A stretch of DNA of 64,000 nt from Pseudaquabacterium pictum (GTDB lineage: Bacteria; Pseudomonadota; Gammaproteobacteria; Burkholderiales; Burkholderiaceae_C): the NCBI RefSeq assembly GCF_005403045.1, contig NZ_BJCL01000004.1:186001-250000 (forward strand), in the 5' to 3' direction. A program made the translations under genes and the position numbers. Below, one piece after another: positions 1 through 10,450 of the stretch (positions are counted from its first letter, which is position 1; each line of letters begins with the position of its first letter). Under the pieces are notes generated by a model, which saw only the letters and a program-made list of their open reading frames with translations, made no database searches and was not told the origin of the DNA.

Positions 1-707
1 TCGACCGCATGCAGGCGCCCAGCTGGGCGCACTGGTTCGGCACCGACAACCTCGGCCGCGACGTGCTCTCGCGCTGCATCTACGGCGCCCAGCTGTCGGT
101 GATCATCGGCTGCTCGGCCGCGGCGCTGGCCACACTGATCTCGGGTGTCATCGGCATCGTCAGCGGCTACTTCGGCGGCAAGATCGACATGGCGGTGCAG
201 CGCTTCGTCGATGCCTGGATGAGCTTCCCCGACCTGATCGTGCTGATCGTGGTCGTCAGCGTGCTCGGCCCAGGCATGCCGCAGATCATCTTCACGCTCG
301 GTCTGCTGCTGGGCATCGGCGGCTCGCGCATCGTGCGCTCGGCGGTGGTGTCGGTGCGCGAGCACATGTATGTGCATGCGGCGCAGAGCATCGGCGCGGG
401 CACGCTGCGCATCCTGTGGCGGCATGTGCTGCCCAATGTGCTGCCGCCGATCATCGTGCTGTTCACCACCCGCGTGGGCTCGGTGATCCTGGCCGAATCG
501 GGCCTCAGCTTCCTGGGCCTGGGCGTGCCGCCACCGGCACCCACCTGGGGCTCGATGCTGTCGGGCAGCGGCCGCACCTACATGTTCCAGGGCCCCTGGC
601 TGGCGCTGGCGCCCGGCCTGTGCCTGACGGCCGTGGTGTACGCCACCAACGTGTTCGGCGATGCGCTGCGCGACTTGCTGGATCCACGCATGCGCGGCAC
701 CCGCTGA
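1..707 (+). CDS. ABC transporter permease, DppC/OppC type (5' end outside window)
   Basis: This is one half of the inner-membrane channel of a peptide/opine/nickel-type ABC importer. The frame is open to the left edge, and the visible part starts with the HWFGTDNLGRDVLSR segment that DppC-type permeases carry just before the core domain, so roughly the first 50-70 residues lie outside. Several hydrophobic segments follow. The cytoplasmic EAA-type loop that docks on the ATPases is visible around residues 123-142 (HAAQ...G...RHVLP). The stop at 705-707 is followed 61 bases later by the first binding protein on the same strand. A DppB partner is presumably just upstream. Confidence 0.93.
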   Translation, partial: DRMQAPSWAHWFGTDNLGRDVLSRCIYGAQLSVIIGCSAAALATLISGVIGIVSGYFGGKIDMAVQRFVDAWMSFPDLIVLIVVVSVLGPGMPQIIFTLGLLLGIGGSRIVRSAVVSVREHMYVHAAQSIGAGTLRILWRHVLPNVLPPIIVLFTTRVGSVILAESGLSFLGLGVPPPAPTWGSMLSGSGRTYMFQGPWLALAPGLCLTAVVYATNVFGDALRDLLDPRMRGTR

Positions 708-768
708 TTGCGGCACCAAGACCAAGAAGACCAGCCCGCCTGCGCGGGCCCACAACGAGGAGACACCC

Positions 769-2487
769 ATGGTCCGTCTGCAGTTCCCCCAACGCCTGGT
801 CTGCGTGGTCGCCGCGGCACTGGTGGCCACGTCACCGGCCTGGGGCCAGGCCAAGCCGGCCGCTGCGCCGGCCGAGAAGCCGCAGTACGGCGGCTCGCTG
901 AGCATCGGCAATGTCTACTACACCGTCTCGCCGCTGAGCTTCGACGCCGCTGACTGGCCCTGGAAGCACAACCAGGACACCGGCCTGGTCTATGAGCAGC
1001 TGATCGCTGCCGACCTGAGCAAGGCCAAGCGCAATGGCGGGCCGTTCCCCTTCCAGAGCGACGCCTACCTGCCGCCGCAGGGCCAGCGCGGCGAGCTGGC
1101 CGAGAAGTGGGAGCTGAAGCAGAACCCGTGGCGGCTGGAAGTGCAGCTGCGCAAGGGCATCATGTTCCCGGCCAAGCAGGGTGTGATGGCCGCGCGCGAG
1201 ATGACCGCCGAGGACGTGGTCTACAGCTACGACCGGCTCAACAAGAGCCCGAAGAAGATCGCCGGTTACTTCGACCACGTCGAGAAGGTCGAGGCCACCG
1301 GCAAGCACACGGTGGTGTTCACCTACAAGCACTACAACGCCGAGTACGACTACCGCTTCGGCTGGGGCTACTACTCGGCCATCATGCCCAAGGAGGTGGT
1401 GGCCGCCGGCGCGCAGGACTGGAAGAACATGAACGGCACCGGCCCGTTCATGGTCGACAACTACATCCAGGGCAATTCGCTGTCGTTCAAGAAGAACCCG
1501 AACTACTGGGACAGCGAGACCATCGGCGGCCAGCCCTACAAGCTGCCCTTCGTCGACGGCATCACCTACCGCTTCATCAAGGATGAGGCGACGATGCTGA
1601 CCGCCCTGCGCACCGCCAAGGTGGATGTGCTGGAGTCCATCCGCTGGAGCGCGGCCGACGAACTGCGGAAGAACGCGCCCAAGCTGCAATGGAACAAGGT
1701 GCTGGCGATGGGCGGCATGTTCGTCGCGATGCGGGTCGACCAGAAGCCGTTCGACGACATCCGCGTGCGCCGCGCGCTGAACATGGCGGTCAACAAGCCC
1801 GAGATCATCAAGACCTACTGGGGCGGCAATGCCGAGATGCTCGGCTTCCCGATGCACCCCACCTGGACGGGCTACTACGAGCCGCTGTCGGACATGCCCG
1901 AATCGGTGAAGGAGCTGTTCGTCTACAACCCCGCCAAGGCCAAGCAGCTGCTGGCCGAGGCCGGCTACCCCAACGGCTTCAGCTTCAAGACCCAGACCAC
2001 CTCGGCCTCCACCGACAACGACCTCCTGGCCATGGTGGCCGCCTACCTGGCCAAGGTGGGCGTGAAGATGGAGATCCAGGTGATGGAGTACCCGGCCTAC
2101 ATGTCGGCCATGGGCACCAAGACCAATGCCCCGGGCTACTTCATGTTCACCGGCGCCACCAACCCGACGACGTCTCTGCGCAAGAACTTCGTCAAGGGCC
2201 AGTACTGGAACCCGTCGCAGTGGGCGGATCCGGAGTTCGACAAGAAGATGGCCGAGGTCTATGCCGAGCCGGACGAGCGGGTGCGCCAGATCAAGGTCAA
2301 GCTGATGACCCGCGAGATCCTGGAGAAGGCGCCGCTGATCTTCCTGCCCAACGCCTACAGCTACACCGCCTGGTGGCCATGGGTGAAGAACTACGGCGGT
2401 GAGCTGCGCGCCGGCAGCGAACGGCCCAACCCGATCCATGCCCGCATGTGGGTCGACCAGGACCTGAAGAAGAAGCTCGGCTTCTGA
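769..2487 (+). CDS. ABC transporter substrate-binding protein, family 5 (first of two paralogues)
   Basis: Periplasmic solute-binding protein of the DppA/OppA class (SBP_bac_5), 572 residues. The ATG at 769 follows a GAGGAGA ribosome site; the frame extends further upstream but without a signal peptide. Residues 1-26 form a Sec signal ending in AWGQA, then an Ala/Pro-rich linker. The body has the family's central features, such as the R-V-R-R-A-L-N segment and the late [11 protein letters not shown] block. It lies in an importer operon between the permease and the ATPases, with a close paralogue immediately downstream. Substrate is unknown; short peptides, opines or other charged organics are all possible for this family. 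Confidence 0.92.
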   Translation: MVRLQFPQRLVCVVAAALVATSPAWGQAKPAAAPAEKPQYGGSLSIGNVYYTVSPLSFDAADWPWKHNQDTGLVYEQLIAADLSKAKRNGGPFPFQSDAYLPPQGQRGELAEKWELKQNPWRLEVQLRKGIMFPAKQGVMAAREMTAEDVVYSYDRLNKSPKKIAGYFDHVEKVEATGKHTVVFTYKHYNAEYDYRFGWGYYSAIMPKEVVAAGAQDWKNMNGTGPFMVDNYIQGNSLSFKKNPNYWDSETIGGQPYKLPFVDGITYRFIKDEATMLTALRTAKVDVLESIRWSAADELRKNAPKLQWNKVLAMGGMFVAMRVDQKPFDDIRVRRALNMAVNKPEIIKTYWGGNAEMLGFPMHPTWTGYYEPLSDMPESVKELFVYNPAKAKQLLAEAGYPNGFSFKTQTTSASTDNDLLAMVAAYLAKVGVKMEIQVMEYPAYMSAMGTKTNAPGYFMFTGATNPTTSLRKNFVKGQYWNPSQWADPEFDKKMAEVYAEPDERVRQIKVKLMTREILEKAPLIFLPNAYSYTAWWPWVKNYGGELRAGSERPNPIHARMWVDQDLKKKLGF

Positions 2488-2531
2488 GCGGGCGCAGCCC
2501 GCGGCGCCACACCACCACCGAGGAGACAGCC

Positions 2532-4238
2532 ATGAAGATGCTTGCAATCGCGGCCGCAACCCTGCTGGCCCTGTCGGGCGCTGCCCAGGCGCAGCCCAAG
2601 CCCGCCACCGCACCAGCCGCGGCCGAGAAGCCGCAGTACGGCGGCGCGCTCAGCGTGGCGAACGTGTACTACACGATCTCGCCGCTGACCTTCGATTCGG
2701 CCGACATGGCTTGGAAGTTCAACCAGGACACCGGCCTGGTCTATGAGCAGCTGTTCGTGGCCGACCTGTCCAAGGCCAGGCGCAACGGCGGCAAGTACCC
2801 GTTCGTCTCGGATTCCTTCCTGCCGCCCGACAGCCTGAAGGGCGAGCTGGCCGAGAAGTGGGAACTGAAGCAGAACCCGTGGCGGCTGGAGGTGCAGCTG
2901 CGCAAGGGCATCCAGTGGCCGGCCAAGCCCGGCATCATGGCCGCCCGCGAGCTGGTGGCCGACGACGTGGTCTACAGCTTCGACCGCGTCAACAAGAGCC
3001 CCAAGAAGATCCCGACCTACTGGGACCATGTCAGCCGCATCGAGGTGACGGGCAAGCACAGCTTCACCATGCACTTCAGCAGCTACAACGCCGAGTGGGA
3101 CTACCGCTGGGGCTGGGGCTACTACTCGGCCATCGTGCCGAAAGAGGTGATGGAGGCCGGCGCCAAGGACTGGAAGAACGTCAGCGGCACCGGGCCGTAT
3201 GCCCTGACGAACTACGTGCAGGGCAACCAGATGACCTTCACGAAGAACCCGGCCTACTGGGACAGCGAGACCATCGGCGGCGCGCCCTACAAGCTGCCGT
3301 TCGCCGACACCATCACCTACCGCTACATCAAGGACGAGAGCACCGCGCTGACGGCGCTGCGCACCGGCAAGATCGACATCATGGAAGCGGTGCGCTGGAG
3401 CGCGGTGGACGAGCTGAAGAAGAGCGCGCCCAAGCTGCAGTGGAACAAGATCATCAGCAACAACGGCAGCTACATCACGCTGCGCATGGACCAGAAGCCG
3501 TTCGACGATGTGCGGGTGCGCCGGGCGCTGAACATGGCGATCAACAAGCCCGAGATCATCAAGGCCTACTACGGCGGCAATGCCGAGATGCTGGGCTTCC
3601 CCATGCACTCCAGCTGGGGTGGCTACTACGAACCGCTGGCCGAGATGCCCGAGTCGGTCCGCGAGCTCTACACCTTCAACCCGACCAAGGCCAAGCAGCT
3701 GCTGGCCGAGGCCGGCTACCCCAACGGCTTCAGCTTCAAGACGCAGACCTCCTCGGCCAGCCTGGACAACGACCTGCTGGCGCTGATCGCCGCCTACCTG
3801 GCCAAGGTGGGGGTGAAGATGGAGATCCAGGTCATGGAGTACTCGGCCTACCTGTCGGCCATGACCACCAAGACCAATGCCGCGGGCTACTTCCTGCAGG
3901 CCGGCCTGAACAACCCCACCACCTCGCTGCGCAAGACCTTCGTCACCAAGCAGACCTGGAACCCGTCGCAGCACAGCGACCCGGAGTTCGACAAGAAGAT
4001 GGCCGAGGTCTATGCCGAGCCCGACGAGCGGGTGCGCCAGATCAAGGTCAAGCTGATGACGCGCGAGATCCTGGACAAGGCGCCGCACATCTTCCTGCCC
4101 GTGCCGCATGTCTACACCGCCTGGTGGCCGTGGGTGAAGAACTACGGCGGCGAGCTGCGCGCAGGCGCCGACCGGCCCGGCCCGATCCATGCCCGCGTGT
4201 GGATCGATCAAGAGATGAAAAAGAAGATGGGCTTCTGA
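2532..4238 (+). CDS. ABC transporter substrate-binding protein, family 5 (second paralogue)
   Basis: A 568-residue periplasmic binding protein that matches the preceding gene over nearly its whole length, with the best conservation in the last third. The ATG at 2532 follows GAGGAGACAGCC. The signal peptide (about residues 1-22, ending AAQAQ) is unlike that of the first copy, whereas the mature parts align without large gaps, so this is a gene duplication with a diverged export signal. One base separates its stop from the ATPase start. Two binding proteins sharing one translocator would widen the substrate range; that is inference. Confidence 0.92.
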   Translation: MKMLAIAAATLLALSGAAQAQPKPATAPAAAEKPQYGGALSVANVYYTISPLTFDSADMAWKFNQDTGLVYEQLFVADLSKARRNGGKYPFVSDSFLPPDSLKGELAEKWELKQNPWRLEVQLRKGIQWPAKPGIMAARELVADDVVYSFDRVNKSPKKIPTYWDHVSRIEVTGKHSFTMHFSSYNAEWDYRWGWGYYSAIVPKEVMEAGAKDWKNVSGTGPYALTNYVQGNQMTFTKNPAYWDSETIGGAPYKLPFADTITYRYIKDESTALTALRTGKIDIMEAVRWSAVDELKKSAPKLQWNKIISNNGSYITLRMDQKPFDDVRVRRALNMAINKPEIIKAYYGGNAEMLGFPMHSSWGGYYEPLAEMPESVRELYTFNPTKAKQLLAEAGYPNGFSFKTQTSSASLDNDLLALIAAYLAKVGVKMEIQVMEYSAYLSAMTTKTNAAGYFLQAGLNNPTTSLRKTFVTKQTWNPSQHSDPEFDKKMAEVYAEPDERVRQIKVKLMTREILDKAPHIFLPVPHVYTAWWPWVKNYGGELRAGADRPGPIHARVWIDQEMKKKMGF

Positions 4239-4239
4239 C

Positions 4240-5253
4240 ATGGCTGCACCGCTGCTCGAGGTCAAGAACCTCACCACCCGCTTCCGCACCGAGCGGGGTG
4301 AACTGACCGCCGTCGACGACGTCAGCTTCAGCGTGCAGCCGGGGCAGACGCTGGCCATCGTCGGCGAATCGGGCTCGGGCAAGAGCGTCACCGCGCTGTC
4401 GCTGATGCGGCTGATCCCCGATCCGCCGGGCCGCATCACCAATGGGCAGCTCCTGTTCGAGGGGCAGGACCTGCTGAAGCTCAGCGATGCCGAGATGCGT
4501 GCCATCCGCGGCGACCGCATCGCGATGATCTTCCAGGAGCCGATGAGCAGCCTGAACCCGGCGCTGACCGTGGGCATGCAGATCGCCGAGCCGGTGAACC
4601 TGCACCGCAAGATGCCCTGGACCCAGGCCTACGAGGTGGCCAAGGGCCTGCTGGGTAAGGTGCGCATCCCCGATGCCGCCAGCCGCCTGCAGACCTGGCC
4701 GCACCAATACTCGGGCGGCATGCGCCAGCGCACGATGATCGCGATGGCGCTGGCCTGCCAGCCCAAGCTGATCATCGCCGACGAGCCCACCACCGCGCTG
4801 GATGTGACGGTGCAGGCCCAGATCCTGGACCTGCTGAAGGAACTGACCCGCGAGACCGGCGCCGCGCTGATCCTGATCACCCATGACCTGGGCGTGGTGG
4901 CGCGTTACGCCGACCATGTGGCGGTGATGTACGGCGGGCGCATCGTCGAGCAGGCCGAGGCCGGCGCGCTGTACGCCAGCCCGCGCCACCCCTACACCCG
5001 CGGCCTGCTGGCCTCGATCCCGCGGCTGGACAGCCATGCCGGCCAGCGCCTGGTGCCGATCCAGGGCCAGCCACCCGACCTGGCCCGCCTGCCGCCGGGC
5101 TGCGCCTTTGCACCGCGCTGCCAGCATGCCGATGCGCAGTGCAGCGCCAGCCGGCCGCTGCTGCGCATGGTGGAGCCCGGCCACCTGGCCGCCTGCCACC
5201 ACGACCACGCCATCGACGCCGTCCTCCAGCCCGCCCAAGCCCATGCCGCCTGA
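4240..5253 (+). CDS. ABC transporter ATP-binding protein, DppD/OppD type
   Basis: Cytoplasmic ATPase of the importer, 337 residues, normal for DppD. Walker A GESGSGKS begins at residue 42, the signature SGGMRQR at about 158, and Walker [13 protein letters not shown] with Asp181-Glu182, followed by the switch histidine in ITHDLGVV. The C-terminal oligopeptide-transporter extension contains the [10 protein letters not shown] cysteine cluster known in this family, which in some homologues holds an iron-sulphur cluster. The start lies one base after the upstream stop, and the 3' end overlaps the next gene by 11 bases, so it is translated with its neighbours. Confidence 0.96.
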   Translation: MAAPLLEVKNLTTRFRTERGELTAVDDVSFSVQPGQTLAIVGESGSGKSVTALSLMRLIPDPPGRITNGQLLFEGQDLLKLSDAEMRAIRGDRIAMIFQEPMSSLNPALTVGMQIAEPVNLHRKMPWTQAYEVAKGLLGKVRIPDAASRLQTWPHQYSGGMRQRTMIAMALACQPKLIIADEPTTALDVTVQAQILDLLKELTRETGAALILITHDLGVVARYADHVAVMYGGRIVEQAEAGALYASPRHPYTRGLLASIPRLDSHAGQRLVPIQGQPPDLARLPPGCAFAPRCQHADAQCSASRPLLRMVEPGHLAACHHDHAIDAVLQPAQAHAA

Positions 5254-6286
5254 CACCGCCCCCCTGCTGCAGGTCGACAACCTGAAGGTGCACTTCCCGC
5301 TGCCGGCCGCCGGCCTGCTGCGCAGATCGGCCGGCGCCGTCAAGGCGGTGGACGGCGTGTCGTTCAGCCTGAACGCCGGCGAGACGCTGGGCCTGGTGGG
5401 CGAAAGCGGCTGCGGCAAGAGCACCACCGGCCTGGCGGTGCTGCGCATGCAGCCGGTGACCAGTGGCCGCGTCATCTTCGAAGGCGCCGACATCACCACC
5501 CAGCAGGCCCGCACCGGCACCTTCCGCCGGCGCATGCAGATGGTCTACCAGGATCCGTACGGCAGCCTCAACCCGCGCATGAAGGTGCGGGATCTGGTGG
5601 GCGAGCCGCTGCAGGTGCACGGCATGGACAAGAACCCCGGCGAGTACCAGGACCGCATCGCCGGCCTGCTCAAGACCGTGGGCCTGCTGCCCGACATGGC
5701 CGACCGCTATCCGCATGAGTTCTCAGGCGGCCAGCGCCAGCGCATCGGCATCGCCCGCGCACTGGCGCTGGAGCCCAGCCTGATTATCTGCGACGAGCCG
5801 GTGTCGGCGCTGGACGTGTCGATCCAGGCCCAGGTGGTCAACGTGCTGCAGGAGCTGCAGGAGCGCCTCGGCCTGGCCTACCTGTTCATCGCGCATGACC
5901 TGGCCGTGGTGCGCCACCTCAGCCACCGGGTGGCGGTGATGTACCTGGGCCGCATCGTCGAGATCGCCAGCCGGGACGACCTCTACCGCGCGCCGCTGCA
6001 CCCGTATACCCAGGCCCTGCTGTCGGCGGTGCCGGTGGCCGATCCGGTGGTCGAGCGGGCGCGCCAGCGCATCGTCGTGCAGGGCGAGGTGCCCAGCGCG
6101 CTGAAGCCGCCGCCGGGCTGCCGCTTCCACACCCGCTGCCCGCATGCCATGGCCAAGTGCCGCACCGACGACCCGCCCTTGGCCGACCTGAGCCACCTGG
6201 GTGCCGGCCGGGCGGTGGCCTGCCACCTGCACACCGTGTCGGCCCCGGTGTCGGCCGGCTCGACGGCCCTGGCGGCCGCCGCCTGA
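5243..6286 (+). CDS. ABC transporter ATP-binding protein, DppF/OppF type
   Basis: Second ATPase of the importer, 347 residues. The ATG at 5243 lies inside the end of the DppD-type gene (11-base overlap), giving the standard N-terminus [14 protein letters not shown]. Walker [10 protein letters not shown] starts near residue 53, the signature is FSGGQRQR, and Walker [13 protein letters not shown] has its Asp at about 184. The C-terminus again carries [10 protein letters not shown]. DppD- and DppF-type subunits form a heterodimer below the two permeases. This closes the transport operon; the fused TetR regulator starts 34 bases later. Confidence 0.96.
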   Translation: MPPDTAPLLQVDNLKVHFPLPAAGLLRRSAGAVKAVDGVSFSLNAGETLGLVGESGCGKSTTGLAVLRMQPVTSGRVIFEGADITTQQARTGTFRRRMQMVYQDPYGSLNPRMKVRDLVGEPLQVHGMDKNPGEYQDRIAGLLKTVGLLPDMADRYPHEFSGGQRQRIGIARALALEPSLIICDEPVSALDVSIQAQVVNVLQELQERLGLAYLFIAHDLAVVRHLSHRVAVMYLGRIVEIASRDDLYRAPLHPYTQALLSAVPVADPVVERARQRIVVQGEVPSALKPPPGCRFHTRCPHAMAKCRTDDPPLADLSHLGAGRAVACHLHTVSAPVSAGSTALAAAA

Positions 6287-6320
6287 AACCCGGCCCGCCC
6301 AGCCGCCGAAAGCCGCCCGC

Positions 6321-7628
6321 ATGCAGCCGTCGGTCCCCGGCACCACCCTGCCGCCACCGACCGCCCGCTTCCAGGAGAAGCGCGAGGTGCTGCTGGACGC
6401 GGCGGCCCGCCACTTCAACGCCCAGGGCGTCAAGGGCGCCACGCTGGGCGAGATCGCCGCCCAGGTGGGCCTGGTCACCACCAGCCTGACCTACTACTAC
6501 CGCAAGAAGGAGGACCTGGCCACCGCCTGCTTCCTGCGTGCCATCGCGGCGCACGAGGCGCTGGCCCGGCAGGCCCAGGCAGAGGCGCCGGCGGCCACGG
6601 CGGCGGCACGGGTGCTCTGCTTCCTGCAACTGCATGCCCAGCTGCTGGCCGGCATGGACAGCGGCAGCCAGCCAGCGCTGATCGGCTTTGCCGACATCCG
6701 CGCGCTGCCCGAAGCCCAGGCAGCCAGCGTGTTCGCCGCCTACAACGGCATGTTCCGCCGCGTGCGGGCGCTGCTGGACGGCCCGGAGACCGCCGCTCTG
6801 GGCCGCGACGACCTCAACGCCCGCGCCCACCTGCTGCTCTCAGCCGCCCACTGGCTGCGCGCCTGGGTGCAGCGCCATGCGGTCGATGACTATCCCCGCG
6901 TGGCCCAGCGCCAGGGCCAGCTGCTGCTGCAGGGCCTGGCGGCCGCCGGCGTGGCCTGGCCTGACGCGACCAGCCTGGCCCCGCTGGGGCTGGACGCGGT
7001 GGCCGCGGCTGCGCTGCACCCGGCCGGAGCGAGCACCGGCAACCACACGGCCGACGACCACACCGCCGATGCCTTCCTGCGCGCGGCCACCATGCTGGTC
7101 AACGAGCAGGGCTACCGCGGCGCCTCGGTCGAGCGCATCTCGGCCCGGCTGCATGTGACCAAGGGCTCGTTCTACCACCACAACGAGACCAAGCACGACC
7201 TGATCACCGCCTGCTTCGACCGCAGCTTCGCGGTGGTGGGCCAGACGCTGCGCGCCGCCGCCGGCGCCCCCGGCCCGGCCTGGCAACGGGCCTGTGCGGC
7301 GACGGACGCGCTGGTGCGCTTCCAGCTGGGGTCGCAAGGCCCGCTGCTGCGCACCAGCGCCACCAGCGCCCTGCCCGACGAACCCCAGCGCGCCCATGTG
7401 CGCCGCCAGCTGCAGCAGCTCACCGGCGTGATCGCCGGCCTGCTGGTCGACGGCCTGGAAGACGGCAGCCTGCGCCCGCACGACCCGGCCATCGCCGCCC
7501 AGCTGCTGTCCTCGGCGATCAATGCCGCGGCCGAGCTGCAGCGCTGGGTGCCGGGCATCAGCCCGGCCACCTCCACGGCGCTCTACACCCGGCCGGCCCT
7601 GCTGGGCCTGCTGTGCAGCGCCGGCTGA
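6321..7628 (+). CDS. Tandem TetR-type regulator: two TetR units fused in one protein
   Basis: 435 residues, about twice the normal TetR length (190-220). A complete TetR helix-turn-helix domain lies at about residues 15-65 (GATLGEIAAQVGLVTTSLTYYY) with its ligand/dimer helices to about 235. A second HTH lies at about 245-299 (GASVERISARLHVTKGSFYHH) with another C-terminal helical domain. Both HTH units keep the family's Y/F-Y/H-Y/H recognition-helix end, so both could bind DNA. The ATG at 6321 lies just after the importer operon; control of that operon is a guess from position. There is no sign of a sequencing join: the linker is open and continuous. Confidence 0.9.
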   Translation: MQPSVPGTTLPPPTARFQEKREVLLDAAARHFNAQGVKGATLGEIAAQVGLVTTSLTYYYRKKEDLATACFLRAIAAHEALARQAQAEAPAATAAARVLCFLQLHAQLLAGMDSGSQPALIGFADIRALPEAQAASVFAAYNGMFRRVRALLDGPETAALGRDDLNARAHLLLSAAHWLRAWVQRHAVDDYPRVAQRQGQLLLQGLAAAGVAWPDATSLAPLGLDAVAAAALHPAGASTGNHTADDHTADAFLRAATMLVNEQGYRGASVERISARLHVTKGSFYHHNETKHDLITACFDRSFAVVGQTLRAAAGAPGPAWQRACAATDALVRFQLGSQGPLLRTSATSALPDEPQRAHVRRQLQQLTGVIAGLLVDGLEDGSLRPHDPAIAAQLLSSAINAAAELQRWVPGISPATSTALYTRPALLGLLCSAG

Positions 7629-7779
7629 CGGCGCGCAACCGCAGCCGGACCACGACGACCCAAGCGCTCGCGCGGGGCGTGCCCACACCGTCACCGCTTC
7701 CGGCTTTCTTGCGCCGCCGCGCTCAAGCCGGCCGTGTGGCGGGCGATATCCAGCCATCGTTGTACTCCCGCCCCGCGCC

Positions 7780-8946
7780 ATGGCCCTGATCCTGCTCTCG
7801 CTGTTGCTGCTGGCTGCCCTGGCCGGCGGCTTCCTGCTGTGGCGCAGCCGTGCCCGGGTGGCGGTCCCGGCCGCGCCCGCCCGGCCGCAGCGCACGCCGC
7901 TGCCGGCCGCGGCACCGGCCAGTGTGGGCGCCGCACCGCGGCCCCCGGTGGCGGCCGCGGCCAACCCGCCGCCGCCGCTGGTGCTGCCGCCGGCCCTGGT
8001 CGGCAGCTTCCGCTGGCTGCTGGCGGACGATCTGCCCGGCCCGCAGCGCCAGGCGCTGACCGAGGCCATGGCCAGCATCCGCCGGCCGCCGGCGGCGGTG
8101 CACCAGATGCTGTCGCCGCAGTTCCTCGACCGCGCCAGCTCGCAGGCCCTGAGCGACCTGATCAGTGGCGAGGCGCAGATCGCCGCCAAGGTGCTGGCCA
8201 GCGTCAATGCGCCGCACCACGGCCTGTCGCGGCCGGTGTCGAGCATCGGCCAGGCCATCACCTTCCTCGGGCTGAACACGGTGCGCAGCATCTGCCTGCG
8301 CGACCTGCTGGACGATTCCTTCCCGCACCGGCCGGCGGCGCTGCGGCAGACCACGCGCGAGCTGTGGAACGCCAGCGCGCTGGCCAGCGAGCTGTGCAGC
8401 CGGCTGGCCGCGCGCCTGGGTCTGGCCGACAGCGGCACGCTGGTGGCGCAGACGCTGCTGTCCTTCCTGGGCCACCTGGCGATGTCCACGCTGCTGGCTG
8501 CCAAGGACGAGGATCCGGCCTCCACCGGCCCGCTGCTGGCGCGCACCGCGCGCGCCCAGGCGGCGCTGGGCCTGGGGCCGGCCGAGCTGGGTGGCCTGCT
8601 GCTGCAGGCCTGGGGCCTGCCGGACCCGATCATCGACGGCGTGCGCGCCATCGACCGGCTGCTGGTCGTGCCGGCCGGCGGCCGCGATGCCGAGACCCAC
8701 CAGCGCCTGGCCCTGGCCCACCTGTGCGCCCGCATCGGCGAGCAGCTGGCCTGCAGCAGCGCCAGCCCGGCCAGCGCGGCCGGCCTGGCCGGCCTGGCCA
8801 TGGCGATCACCGACGCCGAGGAGAGCTACCACCTGCGCGAGCACCTGGCTGCGCCGATGTTCGCGCGGCTGCCCGAGCTGCTGCTGTCGGCCGACCTGGC
8901 GCAGCCGCTGCTGGCGCTGCAGCAGGGCATGCGCGGCCCGCGCTGA
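7780..8946 (+). CDS. HDOD-domain protein with N-terminal membrane anchor
   Basis: 388 residues. Residues 1-21 form one hydrophobic helix followed by RSRAR, so the protein is probably anchored with its body in the cytoplasm. A Pro/Ala-rich linker follows to about residue 65, then an HDOD (HD-related output) domain: the LISGEAQIAAKVLASVN and ISSIGQAITFLGLNTVRS-type blocks (here VSSIGQAITFLGLNTVRS) are characteristic. HDOD domains lack the HD metal-binding residues of true phosphohydrolases and are linked to signalling scaffolds in proteobacteria. The ATG at 7780 gives a clean anchor; upstream in-frame sequence looks non-coding. Confidence 0.85.
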   Translation: MALILLSLLLLAALAGGFLLWRSRARVAVPAAPARPQRTPLPAAAPASVGAAPRPPVAAAANPPPPLVLPPALVGSFRWLLADDLPGPQRQALTEAMASIRRPPAAVHQMLSPQFLDRASSQALSDLISGEAQIAAKVLASVNAPHHGLSRPVSSIGQAITFLGLNTVRSICLRDLLDDSFPHRPAALRQTTRELWNASALASELCSRLAARLGLADSGTLVAQTLLSFLGHLAMSTLLAAKDEDPASTGPLLARTARAQAALGLGPAELGGLLLQAWGLPDPIIDGVRAIDRLLVVPAGGRDAETHQRLALAHLCARIGEQLACSSASPASAAGLAGLAMAITDAEESYHLREHLAAPMFARLPELLLSADLAQPLLALQQGMRGPR

Positions 8947-9021
8947 TCCCGCCGGCCGGCGCGGGCGGCGCCGGCATCGCAGAATGGGCGGGTCGCCTTG
9001 CCACCGATCGGGGCCCGCCGC

Positions 9022-10005
9022 ATGCCGCCACCACCGCTCACCCACCATCAGATCCTCGGCCTGGTCGAGCCCTTCACCCGCAGTGGTCGGCAGGTGGACC
9101 TGGCCGCCAGCGACCGCCTGGCCCGCCGCCTGCACTTCAAGCCGGTCGCGCATGCCGCCAGCGGCAACACCCCGGCGCTGACCGAGACGCTGCAGCTGGA
9201 ATGCCATGAGAGCGGCAACCACCGCCTCACCCGCCAGCTGCGCCCGGTCGATGGCCCTGCCGCCACGCTGCAGGCCATGGGCACCGACCTGGCCCGCCTG
9301 CTGGCCCAGGTGGATGCGGTGGCGCCGCCGCAGCACTTCAGCGCCGGCCCCGGCTGGCAGGTCGCCCGCAGCTACGACCTGGTGCCCAGCGCCCATGCCG
9401 GCCCGCCGGTGCTGACCTTCCGCCACGGCGAGGCCTGGGTCGACGGCCTGCACTTCAGCCTGGCGGTGATGGATGTGAAGAACGTGGCCGGCGACATCAC
9501 GCTGCGCCCGGCACCCGGCGAACGCCTGGCCCTGCCCGAGGATCTGCTGGCGGTGATGGGCTGGAACTGGGTGCGTCTGGTGCCGGCCACCGATGGCTGG
9601 ACCAGCAAGCTGCGCCTGCGCGGCCGCGGCCCTGGGCGCACCCAGGCTGCCGAACGGGCGCTGGACCAGGCCGCCCGCCACCTGGCACAGGTGCTGGCCA
9701 CGCCGCCGGCAGCGTTCCACAGCCGCTGGCGCGCGGCCCGCTGGGGCGTGGTGCTGCGGCGCAGCATCCCCACGCTGACGGCCGTGGGGCTGGTGGTCGG
9801 CGCGCTGCTGCTGCCGCACATCACCGGCAACGAGCTGTCGGGCGTCTGGATGGCCCTGCACTACCTGCCCATCGCCATCCTGGCGCTGAGCTTCACCATG
9901 CAGGAGCTGGCGCGCTTCGAGATCCCGCCGCTGCCGCGGCGGCTGAAGGCGGCGCACTGGCGCAGCGGGCCGGCAGCCGCCCTGGCACCGGCCAGCGCGC
10001 AGTGA
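9022..10005 (+). CDS. Conserved hypothetical protein with C-terminal membrane segments
   Basis: 327 residues from the ATG at 9022; an in-frame TTG at 8998 could add eight residues. I do not recognise a named family. The N-terminal two-thirds is soluble, with a repeated Leu/Ala-Arg pattern and an FRHGEAWVDGLHFSLAVMDV stretch that resembles a ligand or structural beta region. Near residues 250-300 there are two hydrophobic helices (TLTAVGLVVGALLLP and LHYLPIAILALSF). The tail is basic. It follows the HDOD gene by 75 bases on the same strand, so they may be co-transcribed. The function is unknown. Confidence 0.75.
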   Translation: MPPPPLTHHQILGLVEPFTRSGRQVDLAASDRLARRLHFKPVAHAASGNTPALTETLQLECHESGNHRLTRQLRPVDGPAATLQAMGTDLARLLAQVDAVAPPQHFSAGPGWQVARSYDLVPSAHAGPPVLTFRHGEAWVDGLHFSLAVMDVKNVAGDITLRPAPGERLALPEDLLAVMGWNWVRLVPATDGWTSKLRLRGRGPGRTQAAERALDQAARHLAQVLATPPAAFHSRWRAARWGVVLRRSIPTLTAVGLVVGALLLPHITGNELSGVWMALHYLPIAILALSFTMQELARFEIPPLPRRLKAAHWRSGPAAALAPASAQ

Positions 10006-10027
10006 GCCACCAGACAGGCGCCCACCG

Positions 10028-10423
10028 ATGTTCTCGCACCTCTTCACCGGCGTTCACGACTTCGCCCGCGCCTTCGCGTTCTACGACGCGGTGACCGGCG
10101 CGCTGGGCCTGCAGCTGCGCTTCAACCAGCCCGACCACGGCTGGGCCGGCTGGCAACAGCCCGGCGGCGGCCGGCCGCTGTTCGTCATCGGCCGGCCCTA
10201 CGACGGCGAGCCCCACCACCCGGGCAACGGCCAGATGGTGGCCTTCCTGGCGCCGACGCGGGCGGTCGTGCGGCAGGTGCATGCCGCGGCGCTGCAGCAT
10301 GGCGGCAGCTGCGAGGGCCCGCCCGGCCTGCGGCCTCACTACCACCCCGACTACTACGGCGCCTACTTCCGCGACACCGAGGGCAACAAGGTCTGCGTGG
10401 CCTGCCACGGGCCGGAGGCCTGA
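10028..10423 (+). CDS. VOC/glyoxalase-superfamily protein
   Basis: 131 residues, the normal size for a single-chain vicinal-oxygen-chelate protein. It opens with the typical first strand and helix (FTGVHDFARAFAFYDAVTGALGL) and ends with the second-module pattern HYHPDYYGAYFRDTEGNKV. Metal-ligand candidates are His10 near the start and the Glu of DTEGNK near the end. Members range from glyoxalases to resistance proteins and extradiol dioxygenases, and the substrate cannot be told from sequence. Its 3' end faces the chemotaxis receptor gene 27 bases away; a CCCGGG inverted pair (10427-10446) lies between them. Confidence 0.85.
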   Translation: MFSHLFTGVHDFARAFAFYDAVTGALGLQLRFNQPDHGWAGWQQPGGGRPLFVIGRPYDGEPHHPGNGQMVAFLAPTRAVVRQVHAAALQHGGSCEGPPGLRPHYHPDYYGAYFRDTEGNKVCVACHGPEA

Positions 10424-10450
10424 CGCCCGGGCCCCGCCAACCCGGGACGG

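Noticed and set aside
832-4610. Minus-strand open frames of about 590 and 740 codons opposite the two binding-protein genes
   Set aside because: They are rich in Leu/Gly/His/Arg with no recognisable domain, and look alike only because the sense genes are paralogues.
6321-7628. Frameshift or chimeric join of two TetR genes
   Set aside because: The reading frame is open through the linker and no start codon with ribosome site is seen before the second unit, so a true fusion is more likely.
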